Shown in pieces: positions 50,299-62,600 of a stretch of 64,000 bases of DNA. The position numbers were made by a program, and so were the translations under genes. The stretch is from Telmatactis stephensoni (Eukaryota > Cnidaria > Anthozoa > Actiniaria > Isophelliidae): positions 124,001 through 188,000 of the forward strand of contig JALIZF010001820.1 of NCBI GenBank assembly GCA_029948255.1, read 5' to 3'. The stretch's first letter is position 1; each line of letters starts with the position of its first letter. A model generated the notes under the pieces. It had not been told where the DNA came from. It searched no databases and worked only from the letters and a program-made list of their open reading frames with translations.

Positions 50299-50821
50299 AT
50301 GGCCGCTGAAACAGAAGTTGAGACAAGCTTACGCTACCCCTGGTTCTGTTTTCGCCAAAGTCGACAGCATTCTATGGTCGATCGCCGCCGCCAAGAATAA
50401 CAAAGCTCATCTTATGAAGTTTGTGCCAATTGTTAAACAGTTAACCAAGGTATTGAATGGTGCCGATGCAAGCTTTATTCGTCATGCTGAGTTCTACCAC
50501 GACCTGAAAGAGACACTGGGCAAAATCGAACATCAGATCACAGAATGCAAGACACGAGGAAAGTGGGCCAACAAGTTGATGGCTAAAAAAGACCAGAAAA
50601 TGCTTGAAGAGATAGAACACCATGTAGATCATCTCATCACAAGAATTGTTTTCGCTTTTGCCCAGAGAGCAGAACTCATGAATATTGCTAGAAAGAAGAA
50701 ACAAGCCAAGAAACTCAACTTTTCAAGCATTGAGGAAGAAGACGAAACTGAGAGTGAAATTGACTTGAGCAGTGAAACAGCTTCATTGAAGAGCGAAGAA
50801 GACGCCAAGGCAGAAAGATAA
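50299..50821 (+). CDS. Small helical protein, MLKL N-terminal-like (HeLo-like) four-helix bundle
   Basis: A single-exon gene. The long frame, about 167 codons ending at TAA 50819-50821, has no ATG near its start. The good start, ATG 50299 (MAAETEV; an in-frame ATG also at 50239), is one base out, so an extra base near 50317-50319 is likely; corrected length is about 173 residues. The protein is almost all amphipathic helix: VDSILWSIAAAKNNKAHLMK, then VKQLTKVLNG, then YHDLKETLGKIEHQITECKT, GKWANKLMAKKDQKMLEEIE and HVDHLITRIVFAFAQRAEL. This order and spacing resemble the MLKL N-terminal bundle and plant or fungal HeLo-type domains, which act in membrane disruption during cell death. No kinase domain follows; the tail is acidic and Ser/Glu-rich. 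The match is by eye, so the function is inference. It could be an unrelated helical adaptor. Confidence 0.6.
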
Positions 50822-51962
50822 TTTAATTATAATCAATTCTAACTTAGCCAACACAAAGTACAAATTCGGGCGGCAAAACAGAAATTTGTTGACTTTTACA
50901 CTGCATATATAATCAGCGTGGTGGTTTGCCGTAGGCATGGCAAGCCATATCAATGTTAACAATGCACGGCATCTAGAATATAGCAAATAGTAGTTTGTCA
51001 GTTTATATCAAATACTGTAGTTTTATACGGTAGAATGGCAGATGTAATTTAATTTTTTTCAAGGTATTGAGTCCCTGCTAGCAGGGAGTTGATTTTTTTG
51101 TGATCAAATATTTTTGCCATTGGAATAACAAAAAAGCTCTTGACTAATGTAATGAATAATTTTGATACTATCTAAAGATACATTAGAACTTACATTGTAG
51201 AATCTTGATCATTCCTTGGGGATGTTTGGCAAAATGCACTAGTATTAATAATGACTGTATTAAGTAGACAGTATAAAGTTATTTATTATTTAAGCAATAA
51301 AATCATTTCAGGCACCCACAAACAGCGAATTAACTACTATGTGCATTATGACAGTCACATTCTTGTCTCCAATTGAGAGCAGTTAGGGTAGATATCATAT
51401 GACTGTGAAATAGACTGCTGTGCATGCAGTATCTGCCATTATGCCCACAAAAACATTTGAAGATCCTGCATAGCTGCACCATTTCTCCAGTCATGTGAAA
51501 AAACCTGGTCTACTCTCTCTTACTGTGATAATTCCCTTGGTCTTGCATAGTAAGACATGGTAGCTCTGGTACTAGATTGACCATAATTTTACAATAACTC
51601 AGACGTACAGACTTGAACATGGGTAATGTTACCATTTATTTCCATTTCCAAAAATTAATTTGTCTGTGCAATGTAAATGTTTTTAATGAATTCGCTTGAG
51701 TAAACCTTTGCATTTTTGGTAACACATACCATCTCTTCATCTCTACACATTTTGTATGCCACACATATTTGGCCCATAAGCTATGCCATGTATAGCTGGT
51801 TTGGCCTTTTCTAACAAAATATTAGTTTGCTGGCAAGAAGCCTTCTAAAACAACACACGACAGACAAATTTTAAATTGAAGGTGATTTTATTTTTATTTA
51901 TTTTTTATTTAGAATTAATGTCAAAGTATATGTACATATTTACACCTAAATTACATACATAG
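50822..51962. other. Convergent intergenic region
   Basis: Lies between the 3' ends of the helical-bundle gene (plus) and MTG1 (minus). It includes a copy of the TCATATGACTGTGAA-type short element at about 51390-51515. No coding sequence seen. Confidence 0.6.
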
Positions 51963-54900
51963 CTATAAACATTTGTCAAAAACAATTTTTCCAAGTTCTC
52001 CTCGTCTGAATCTGGACATCAAATGAATGGATGCTTGTAAGTAGTTTGGTTTACCACCTATAAATCCAAGAAATAAAAACACTTGAAAATGAATATCATC
52101 AGCCCATCCTTTGGGTTGTCATGCACGCAACACTAATCTCCCCTCAAAATGTGGGAGACTGGCTTTGTATGGTGACCATACAAGAACATCTGCAAATGTT
52201 TATAGATAGAACTCTCTGCCTTTGTTGTCTCTGTTTTCACATTTCAGACCATGTGATATCTCTTGGGAGTTGACTCTTTCATATGTAAATATTTTAACAT
52301 GTTCATAAAAGAACAACTCAAGAGTTCTCAAGAGCATATATCACATGGTCTAGCTGAAATGGCATTAATTTACATATGCAGCTAAAGAGGTCTGGTTTAA
52401 AAGATATACAATGAATAATTTTTAAATATCAATTTGACTGTGTTTTTGAGTACCTGATACTGTGCTATTGAGACTTATTGCAAGCTGCCGCAACACAAAG
52501 TCAATGTTATCAGATGGGTTTTCTAAACCAAACATTTTAACATATCTAAAAACAAAGAGAAAAACATAATTAATATTAAAAATGCTAATAATGGCTTGGG
52601 TTTGCTTATTATGATACTAGATCAAAAATCAGGGTAGGAGTTATAATTACACAAAAATATACTCTGCAGAGCCAAACAATCCCACCTCCATTTTGGTTTG
52701 CCTGTTCAGAATTCCACTGTCAGGAGTATTATATACTAATACAACCTTCGGCCAGATTCCTACAAGACTCGACAACTTTACACAGACATGTTACTAGTAA
52801 ATATCTATGGAAAAAATTCCGGGAAATGTGCAAGCACTCATAAGCTTGTCAGTCTGTAAATTCACAGAATTGAAAATAATGTGCCTCTAGAAACACCATG
52901 AAATAAACTTTATTGGGTAATGAGCCTTATACATTATAAATATTATAAAGTGGCTAAAGGTCCCTGGGCTCAAGGTACTCACTCAAAGTTTCTATTTTTA
53001 TTTAGGTTATAAAGAATAAAATCTGCAATCATATCTTCACCAACTAAATGGTCTTTAAAGCAGCCTAAACAAGACAAATAAATATGAATATTTTTTTGCA
53101 GAAATTTAAAAATAATATAATTTTTACATTCTTACTATTTAGTACCTATTGAGGCCAGTTTCATTCCAACTTCTGCAGTGGGTATATAAGGGGATACAAT
53201 ACCTAGAATAGTGGACAAAAGACCAGCAAACATAGAGATGAACAAAAGAAAAAAAGGAAATTATAAAAGAATGAGTGATTGAATGAACAACTGATCTGAG
53301 TGACTGACTGACTGAATAGGGGAAAAATAAAAGAATGAATGGATGGATGAGGAAATGGATGGATGGATGGATGAAATGATCACTGACAAAATTGATTTGT
53401 AGATGCCTGAATGAGCAAATGAAAGAAAGAATGAAAAGAAACAAAGAAAGTCAGATGAACAAGTGAATGAATGGATGGATAGATGGATGAGAAGGAGAAA
53501 GGTATGGGTTCAATACCTGGTGTATCAAGGACATACATCTTAGGTTCATCACAAACAAGGATTCTCTCTTGCATAGCTGTTGTAACCCCAGGTACTTTCC
53601 CAACTCTTGTGGCTTTTCCTTCAAAAAGTGAATAAACAAATGCAATTGAAATTTAAAATGAATTAATGGATGGATAAATGAATGAATGAATGAATGAATG
53701 AATGAATGAATGAATGAATGAATGAATGAATGAATGAATGAATGAATGAATGAATGAATGAATGAATGAATGAATGAATGAATTAATGAATGAATAGTAG
53801 AGAACACAAAAAAGAGTATACCTTTTCTTAAATGGGTCCTACGCATTGCATTTATTAAGGAAGACTTTCCAGTGTTTGGTAAACCGCATACTAGTAAAGT
53901 ATAGGGTGCATCAGGGTCCTAATGGTGATATAAATGATCATCACAACGAAAGACAAAATGTTTTGAGATACACTAGGATTGATCAGAACACCACTAAATG
54001 AAGTAATGAAAAGCATGCTGCTTCAGATGCTGTTTCTCCTAAAACAATCTCCTGTTCTGACAGAGCAATCCCAGCAAGCTCTAAAACTAAGCACACATAT
54101 TTTCTCTGTCTTCATTTCCAAAATAGTACCTTTCGTATGTAAGAACCCTCATATTCAGCATCTTTGATTGCTTCCATAACTGATGGGATAATCTGAATAT
54201 GAAACGTATATCAGCTGATTAACTATCAGAAATTCTACTGAAATCACTCCAAGTTCATTTATGTCTTCCTGACACAGGGACCCCAATAGAACAAACATTT
54301 TGGAGGTGGGCTTTACATGCATACATTTTTCAAATCTACAAATATTAGGCCCAGTTCAGACATCGAACTTTTGCTGTGTCGAATCTAATTGTTGCATTTT
54401 GTAGATGAGAAGTGCGGCATCTGAACCTATTGTATTTGACAGACTTGATTATTAAATAAGTATTAATTAAAATTAACAAATTCAGTTTGAATCAAATTTG
54501 TCAAATTCAGTTGGTTCAGAAGCCAAACTTCTTATGTACAAAAGGCAGCTATTAGATTCTATGCGGTAAAAGTTTGACGTCTGAACTGGGCCTTAGTGTC
54601 AGACTTGCAATATTTATTATAAAATAATCAATATTGATCAATGTGTAGACTTTCCAAAAAATATCCATACCTCCACCAAGGAGGGAATTTGTAAATGGAC
54701 CCCCCTACCCTCCGGAACTTCCATTTTTCTTCCATACAAACTCTGTAATTTTGTTTTTCTGACACACTCCCTCCCCTCCGGAATTTCCAATTCCCTCCAC
54801 GGTGGGGTATCTATGGATATTTTCTGGAACTACACAATGAATTGTTATGGTGATAAACCTTTTTCATTGTATGACTGTACTGGGTCTTGCTGTCAATAAA

Positions 54901-56524
54901 CACAGTTCTGGTTCCTTTGTGATTTAATTGTCTTTGAATATCCTTAAAATGAAAACAGTATGCTTACAATTCAATATTTCAGTGCAACAACACGGTGGTC
55001 ACTAAATGGTACAACTGTAGCTTGATTTTCAGACAGTCAAGGAGGGCATATTGGGACTTGTGGTGATGCTGCAGTTTCAAGCCATTTTATCATAATTGCT
55101 TACTATTTTAGTTTAATAAATTTCTGATTTTTTGGGGATTTGTACCATTTTCACTATGTTTTTTCCTTGATTTCCTGTGTGATTTTGTAGTATTAAAGAG
55201 GTGGTCAAAGTCTAGATATTAAGAAAATGTGCAGTAAGCAATTTTAGTGACCTCATCAGGGCATGGCTGCATTACCACTGATCTCCATCAAACTAACATC
55301 CAACAACAATTCATTAAAAGAGGAGTTGCTCACTGACAGGGAAATGGGTAGTTCAACAGAGCTCTGTGACAAGAATTACAGCAGTTAGGTATGTGAGTAT
55401 TTTCCTAAACCCAGACCAGCCTCCTTTAATACCCTCAATGCCCCCCTTATCCCCCCAGACCCCCTAGGTAGCTGTCTGAAAATCAGGCTACTCGATGAAG
55501 GTTTGACTTTACTTTCAACTTTTAGTGGAATCAAACCAGCCATTAATCCTTAAATTTGGGGGTAGGCTGAATTAATAAATAAATAAATAAATATTTACAA
55601 CTAGATAAATAAATAACTCAATCAATCAATTAATCAATCAATCAATCAATCATTCAATCAATCAGTCAATCAAAGACCAGTGACCATTTCCTTTGCCCTT
55701 GACTATTAACCTTTTGTTGTGCTCTGTCAATCAAATCCACTTTACTTAAAACCAGCACACTTGGTCTTCCACTGAGAGTTTCTTTGAATTTTGGATTTCG
55801 TCCAGAAAAAGGTATATGAATGAATGTCAAAGAGAAATTTAGGTAACCTATTTAGTAATCATGGCCAGTGAAGCTCTGGTAGCACAGATCCAGGAGTAGG
55901 AATTGTGCATAAAAATATGAAGGGTGTAGGTAATGCCTTTGTACCTTTCACTCTTTTGTTCCCGCTTCTCCCCTCCTCATCTCCACCAACCCCCTCTTCC
56001 CCCCATCCCCCACCCCACACCATGCACACACATGCACACATCCTTTCCTTCACCACCTAATGGACTTCTTGTGGAATGGGTGTGGTGGACCAATCAATTT
56101 CAAAATTACCCCCCCCCCCCTCCCCCCAAGGGAATGTCTGCATGATAGCCACACATGAAGGCCAAAGATTGATGAATTGATAAATGTATGTATGTACATT
56201 TCTATGGACATAAGAATGCATAAGTACATGCGGTAAGGATACTCTAGAGTCATGGACTTCAAGAACACAATCACATTTTCGTACAACTGACTGCATCACA
56301 CGTAGACCTAAAATTAACAAAACATTTTAGAAAATCCCTGACTATCATTTTACAAATAACCAAATTTCTACAAAAAGTTTTGAGTATCTACCTTTTGCCA
56401 TATGACCAGGAAACCATTTTAAGAATAAACTAGGATGAAAGTATTCTGGCAGTTTAAAGGAACTTCGAAAACTAGAATTAGCGAGCCAAATTTCTGCTCT
56501 ACTCACATATGGACTGACCGCCAT
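51963..56524 (-). CDS. MTG1: Mitochondrial ribosome-associated GTPase 1
   Basis: A circularly permuted GTPase that helps assemble the mitochondrial large ribosomal subunit at the inner membrane. Exons in transcript order, each high-low: 56524-56392 (ATG), 56307-56243, 55815-55711, 54942-54859, 54192-54130, 53918-53822, 53618-53517, 53202-53146, 53064-52983, 52545-52454, 52057-51963 (stop TAG). The 975 bp give 324 residues, close to human MTG1 (334), with no frame break. Motifs appear in permuted order: WFPGHMAKG near the N-terminus, G4 as SKVD (LSKVDLID, where NKxD is usual), G1 GLPNTGKSS, G2 VPGVTT, G3 DTPG. The C-terminus has HLVGEDMIADFILYNLNK and a basic end. Intron 2 has a U12-type donor (see findings). 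Introns carry a TGAA microsatellite (53666-53790) and fold-back elements (54345-54597, 54655-54820). It shares a 158-bp promoter with the dystrophin-like gene. Confidence 0.93.
52236..52360. mobile_element. Fold-back element, copy B, in MTG1 intron
   Basis: The inverse of the element at 44463-44585: starts CAGACCATGTGATATCTC and ends near GAGCATATATCACATGGTC. Confidence 0.7.
53666..53790. repeat. TGAA tetranucleotide microsatellite in MTG1 intron
   Basis: Close to 30 GAAT/TGAA units in a row, with related GGAT/GAAT-rich sequence to the left at 53260-53510. The minus-strand frame across it encodes repeated His-Ser-Phe-Ile and is an artefact. Confidence 0.95.
54345..54597. mobile_element. Fold-back (MITE-like) element in MTG1 intron
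   Basis: Termini TTAGGCCCAGTTCAGAC and GTCTGAACTGGGCCTTA, consistent with a TTA target duplication. About 250 bp. Confidence 0.8.
54655..54820. mobile_element. Fold-back element in MTG1 intron
   Basis: Left AAAAAATATCCATA with CTCCGGAACTTCC; right GGAATTTCC-type sequence with TATGGATATTTTC. Inverted arms, about 165 bp, non-coding. Confidence 0.6.
55565..55675. repeat. AATA and AATC microsatellites in MTG1 intron
   Basis: Runs of AAAT units and then CAAT units between MTG1 exons 3 and 4. Confidence 0.9.
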
Positions 56525-56682
56525 TTTGCTTTGACTTTTGTTATGATTGCGCTGCCTGTTGTTGCGGTTAACCGCTTACTGGTGTTTACCGCGGGAGCGT
56601 AAACAGCATATTTCAAGATGGATTCCAAACTGTAAACATTATATCTGTTTAGCTTCGTTTAGATCGGTTAAACGAGCTTAAA
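56525..56682. promoter_or_regulatory. Bidirectional promoter of MTG1 and the dystrophin-like gene
   Basis: Only 158 bp separate the two divergent start codons. The stretch is richer in G+C than its surroundings (TTACCGCGGGAGCG) and lacks a TATA box, as is usual for paired housekeeping genes. Confidence 0.65.
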
Positions 56683-59600
56683 ATGCCTGGAATTGAAAGT
56701 AAGTTAAACCCTAAAACATAGCTCGAATCCTACATCAAACTATCAGTACATCGCTTGCATAGTTTGGCCCAATGTGGGCGCCATTTTCTGTGTTTGTTGA
56801 TTTCACCTCTGCAAGCTAAACTAACAGTGTTTTTTTCTAAAAACCGTAGGTAAACTTCCAGATGGATGGGAACGATCTGAGACAACCAGTGGAATACCGT
56901 ACTATATCGAGTAAGTCTTGATGTATTCAAGAGTCTTTGATGAGTTGTTGTAGGATACAATTTATACATCTGTCATTGCATGGTTAAACAAAAGTTGAGT
57001 CTAAACAGACAATCGTTCAAATAAAATAAATTAAAGAACATAAGCTTATATATCGAAGCATCAGTATACGAATGACATATTTAATTATTTCATAGTGTGA
57101 GAAGTTAACAGCTATGTCTGCGTATTTTGTTTCAAGAATGTCACGACAAGAAGTTTGCAATTTTTATGTTTGGAATTTTAATCCTCAAATCCCTGAGGCC
57201 AATTAACTTGGCTAACAGCCACACTTGCATATATATGTATCATAATTATAAAACATATTATGTTATCTGTATTTTTCTTATCTAAAGGTTTGACCCCCTT
57301 AAGTGGATATAGATTTTTGCATTAATTATCTTTCTCTTATAGCTAGATGTTACCTATATTGTAGTTTAAATATAGTGCAATAGCCATATTTATTCAGGTG
57401 TTAATGTCTAGTTGTAATTCTAGTTGTTTAGATCACAGTCTATTTTCTGTATTTCAACAGCCATGAGACAGAGTGCACTTATTGGGACCATCCAGAAATG
57501 GTCAAATTACTCCAAGAAATGGGTATGAATTTTTAAAAAAGATATTTAATTGTTCCATTAAAATCAAGGAGGTCAAAAAGTATCCAGTGCTGTTATCAGC
57601 TCCCTAACAACAATCAATGCCTTTCTAATATAGGTGCACAATGCACCTATCTGTCCACCAGTGGTAATAAAACTTTCCTTACTACCGTAATCATTGAAGC
57701 ATAACCTGTGAAGTTCGATGTCTCATTTGGAAACTTGCATTCAGACAGACCTCAATCAAATCACTCGACTGATACAAATTGCGATTCCCAAGAATAAATG
57801 CCTTGAATTTACGATAAAACTTAATTAATTCATACTGCATTTAAAGTTTATATTTATCTAAACTTTCCTTGCAAATTTGAGGCATTTTTCTTGAGAATCG
57901 CTATTTGTTTCGGTCAAGTGATTGGATTGAATGCTAGTTTCGAATCGAGACTTTGACCTTCACAGGTCGCACTTCAATGATAATGGTAGTATTTACAGAT
58001 GCCACCATATAAAGACATTTGCCTTAGAGAATTTGGCCATGAAATTGATTTTATAATACAGTGTATATAATTATAATAAAATTATTATAATAATTTTAAA
58101 TATAATAAATTATTATAATAATTTTGATTGCTGACAGACATATTTAAGTTAAATTAGTTTATAATGTAAATTTCAGCTGGGCTTAATAATATCAAGTATG
58201 CAGCCTATCGTACTGCTATGAAACTTAGAGCTATACAGAAAAAGACACAAAGTAAGTACATTATATATTTGCAAATTAATTGTATATATTAAATTTGAAA
58301 TAAAATGAATCAATTGACTGGTAGATTAGAATTATATATTCTGGATGTGAAGCATTCTCATACCTGATTGGTTGATCATACAATGTGGTCAACCAATCAG
58401 AAATATTTTAGGTCTGTCTAATGACATATTGGACCTTTCCTGAATTTGCAGTGTTAAATCAGTGTTAATTAAGTCAGTTTAGAGTCAAACTTCTGCTTAA
58501 AGCACTTATATTGAAACGTCCCATAAATGGACCAGCAACCTTTGGCCCTCTCTTCTGACAAACTCTACATTTTTAACCTCCCATAAGCAGATGCCAATTT
58601 CTGGTCCCAATGGTGTCCACTTGCATGTAATGGGAGGCTTAAAAATTTCCTTACTTATGGACCTTATTTTCCTTCATAAAAATTATACAGTAAAGACCAC
58701 AGATAAACCTGTAATCCCCTTCACAACCCTTTTAAGGCTCATTAATATGCTCATTATGCTGTGAAGAAGACTAGACCACCCATTATATGTGGTATTATTA
58801 TTTTCCATAAATTAAGTTTCCTTTAGCTGCTGGATCACTAATCGATATAATTTTAATTGTTATTCTAGTGTTCTTATTAGACCTTCCAGTTATCATAACC
58901 ACACTACAAGAAGAAGATGTACGAGATTACTACACAGAAAAAAAGTTAACTGCATCTGAAGTGCATAAAATTATAACCGCAATGTTTATCAATCAAAATG
59001 GTGACAGGAAAGACTTTATCAATGTTCCTTTGGCTAGCGATTTAACGTTTAACTGGATTCTTAATGTCTTTGATCAGTAAGTAGTGATGAGTCTCAAAGC
59101 AGATGACTATGAAAAAGTTAATGGCTGCTGTGTTGTGTCATGCCATCCCATGTCTCACTTGTTGACCACATGGATAAGACATCAATGAATGTAATATGAC
59201 TGGCCAGTAGACCACTAGCTGCAGCACCTTAGCTAGAATACATCTCAATTTGGAGGACAAAACAATAGGTTCCAATTCTCAGGAGATTGAAAAAATTCTT
59301 TTGTTTTGCCCTCCAAATTGAGCTGCTTTGATGTCACGTGAAAGTTGTCTATATGCTGAGATATGGTAAATTTTTAGCAAAAAGCTCACAAACTTTTACT
59401 CTTTTCTGCAATTTAAGGGGTCGCACAGGCTTTATTCAGTCAATTTCCTTGAAAGTTGGGCTATCATTTATGTGTTCAGCTAAAGTACAAGATAAATATA
59501 AATGTAAGTTGTACCTTAATTTGTTCATCAAACTTTAAACTCCATTTATCAAATAATATGATGACAGTTTCCCTTTACCATTATCAAGTGTGCCTGTGTA

Positions 59601-62600
59601 GGTCACATTGTAAATGCTTCAAGAGTCAGCAGAAGTGTCATCTTATGCAGAATGACATCAACTAGCTTCATCCCCAGGCTACTCCAGCTCTCCCATTAAC
59701 AATGGCAAACATTTGCTCAACCTGATTACAGGGGCGCCCATTCAAAGTGTGATATCACTATGGCCATGCCACCTTGTAGCAGGGACAGTGGAACAGTTTT
59801 TAAAGTGGGGGGGGGGGGGGGGGGGAGCTAAACTATTTCCCACCCACCCCTCCCCTATCGTTTTTTACTTTTTATCATTAAGAAATAAAAAAAAAGAATT
59901 CTCAAAAAAGTGGGGGACTAGCCCCCCCCCCCCCCCCCCACTCCCACTCCCCTGGCTCTGCTGTCCCTGTGTAGTGAACACAGATGACTGCATCTAAAAG
60001 GCTTAACCACTTGTAAGCATGTTAGGCAATTTCATCACTGCTGTCAGTGTCTTCCTTGCAAGTGAAGAAAGAGCCATCAAACAAGAACATATCTTTGTTT
60101 TATCCAAAATCATTAAATGAATATAAACATTGGGCTTGTCATTGGACCAAATGGCAACAATGCTCAATAATATTTTGTTCCAGAACTTTAATTTATAAGT
60201 TTAGACTTTTTCATTTTGTGTGTGTGTGTGTGTCTAGATATTTTCAGACAACTTTGCAACAGTAAAGGATGGATGGACAGAAAGAGACTAAAGATGTTAC
60301 TACAAGAAGCCTTACAAGTAAATTAATCAAATGAATTAATAAATCAGACTACTAAATCAACAGAATTTTATTTAATATTTTGTTTTTGAAATCCATTGTT
60401 CAGTTGCAAATGTTGCAATTTCTAACTTGTAGATTGCTGCAATTTTCCTTGCACATTGCAATTTTTGATGCAGATGTTGCAATTTATAATGCAAATGTTG
60501 CAATTTGTAATCTAAGTAATGGACTCCTGAATCTAAATGTTACAGTCTATAATCACATACATTTCCAAGTTTATATGGCAATCATGTTATTTTTAAATTA
60601 AAACATTTTCCTTGGTGCTTATGAGAGATAATCACAAGGAACTACCTTTCCATGGCAACCAGTTTTAAAATGACAAAAGCTGAGTTTTCCATTCAATTCA
60701 ATGTGCTACAATTGTAGCTAGAGCCTCTCAAACTTATCTAGGCACCCACCTCCCACAATAGACCTAATCAGCTAACGCGTTGCTATGTACGTTTCCACCC
60801 AATTCAAAACCTCTGGGAATGAGAACTTTTGTTCTTAAATTTCCACGAGATAAAAGACAAAGAAATATATTCCCAGAGGTTTTGAATGGGGTGGAAACGT
60901 ACATAGCAACGCGTTAGCTGATTGGGTCTATTGACCACATAGGCTTGATAGACTTGCCTGACATTTTGGGTGGTTGATTGTGGGAGGTTTGAGTGTACAT
61001 GTATGTACATTTGAAATGCTGATGAATTTCAATACTAATTTTCTTAGATCCCTAGAAATATATATGAAGGAGCTGTTTTTAGTGGGACAAGTGTTGAGCC
61101 AGCTATCAGAAACTGTTTTGAAAGAGTGAGTACATCTAAAACATGCAAACCTGTGTTTGGTATATGTACAGTGCATATTCATTGAGAAATTGTGTAGACA
61201 AACATTTACCCCTCACCTCACCTCCCCTTACCTCCTAAGCAGTAAAATTCACTTCCATTTAATATGTAATTTGTTTTTTCTGGTTTTATCTATAAGACTG
61301 GAGCAGTCATGGATCAGCTAAGCCTGGAAGATTTTCTTGACTGGATGATTGCAGAGCCTCAAACTGTTGTATGGTTGCCAACACTCCACCGACTGGCTGT
61401 GTCTGAATCTGTTAAACATGAGGCCAAATGTAACATCTGTAAGATGTATCCAATTGTTGGATTCAGGTACTTGAAACTCATTGATTTAGTGCTTAGTGAA
61501 CTCTTTGTATCAAGTGGATGCCACCAAAACTAGCACTTAATTGCTAAGATCTTGTGAAGTGAGTTTGAGTCGTACGTACTTAGGAAAGCAGATACAATGT
61601 CTTCCAAGAAGAATTTTAAATATGCCTTCCTCCTCTTTAGATATCGCTGTTTGAAGTGTTTTAACTTTGATCTTTGCCAGGTAAGGTCATTAGGTAGTTT
61701 TGGGAATTAATTCACGTTAATTAGAATTCATTCAAAGTAGAACCACTTTCTACTTTGTGCAACAACTTTTCACAACCTGCAACATCGATTTTTGTTGTAT
61801 GACAAGTTGCGCACGGGGTGGTAATACCAGCAACATCGCTCTACAACTTGCAATGCAACAATGTTGCCCGACAAGTTGCACGATTTTGCTACTCGTATTA
61901 CCGTACGTTAAAGTACAATGTTGTACTAAATGTGTACTACATATTAATTGCTTTTAAAGGAATGTTTCTGGTTGGGTCGTACAAACAAAGGACATAAAGT
62001 AGGACATCCAACACAAGAATATTGCCTGGCAGTAAGTTCGATTTAAGACTTTCTGAACTTGCATTCAAACTTGCTGAACATCTTCCCCCTCCTCCTTTTC
62101 CCCTCTCCCACTGCTCTTCCTTGCTCCCTTTCCCTTTTCACACCCTCCTCCCTTCCTTTCATTCCTCTCGTCCCCTCTCTCTCTCTCTCTTTAAATTCTT
62201 AAACTGCGCTGTGTATTGTTCCCCAATTATTTTGCTTTCAGTCATCACAAAAAGAAGATATCAAAGACTTTGCTAAAGTCATGAAAAACAAAGTCAGTAA
62301 AAAGAAGAAACCAACTGATCCATCTAAAGGAAGATACATTTCTATCGCCAATGAAGATGCTGGACAATCATCTGGGGAGGAGTAAGTTTTTGAAATTAAT
62401 AACTCGCATGTGAGAGTTTTGCTTGGATTTTTTAAAAACTTTCTTTTTAAATTTAAATCTACCCAACGTTGAGTTAGAGTAAATAAATTCTGGAATTGTG
62501 AAGGTTTATGAACTACTCCAGGCCCATCAAGAGTAACAAAAACAAACCCCATCCTGGGTGGTTCAAAGGCCCAATGTTGCACCCAGAAGCAAAGAAATTG

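Noticed and set aside
53451..53846. Minus-strand frame with repeated His-Ser-Phe-Ile
   Set aside because: Translation of the TGAA microsatellite; it overlaps two MTG1 exons whose correct frames are set by homology and phase.
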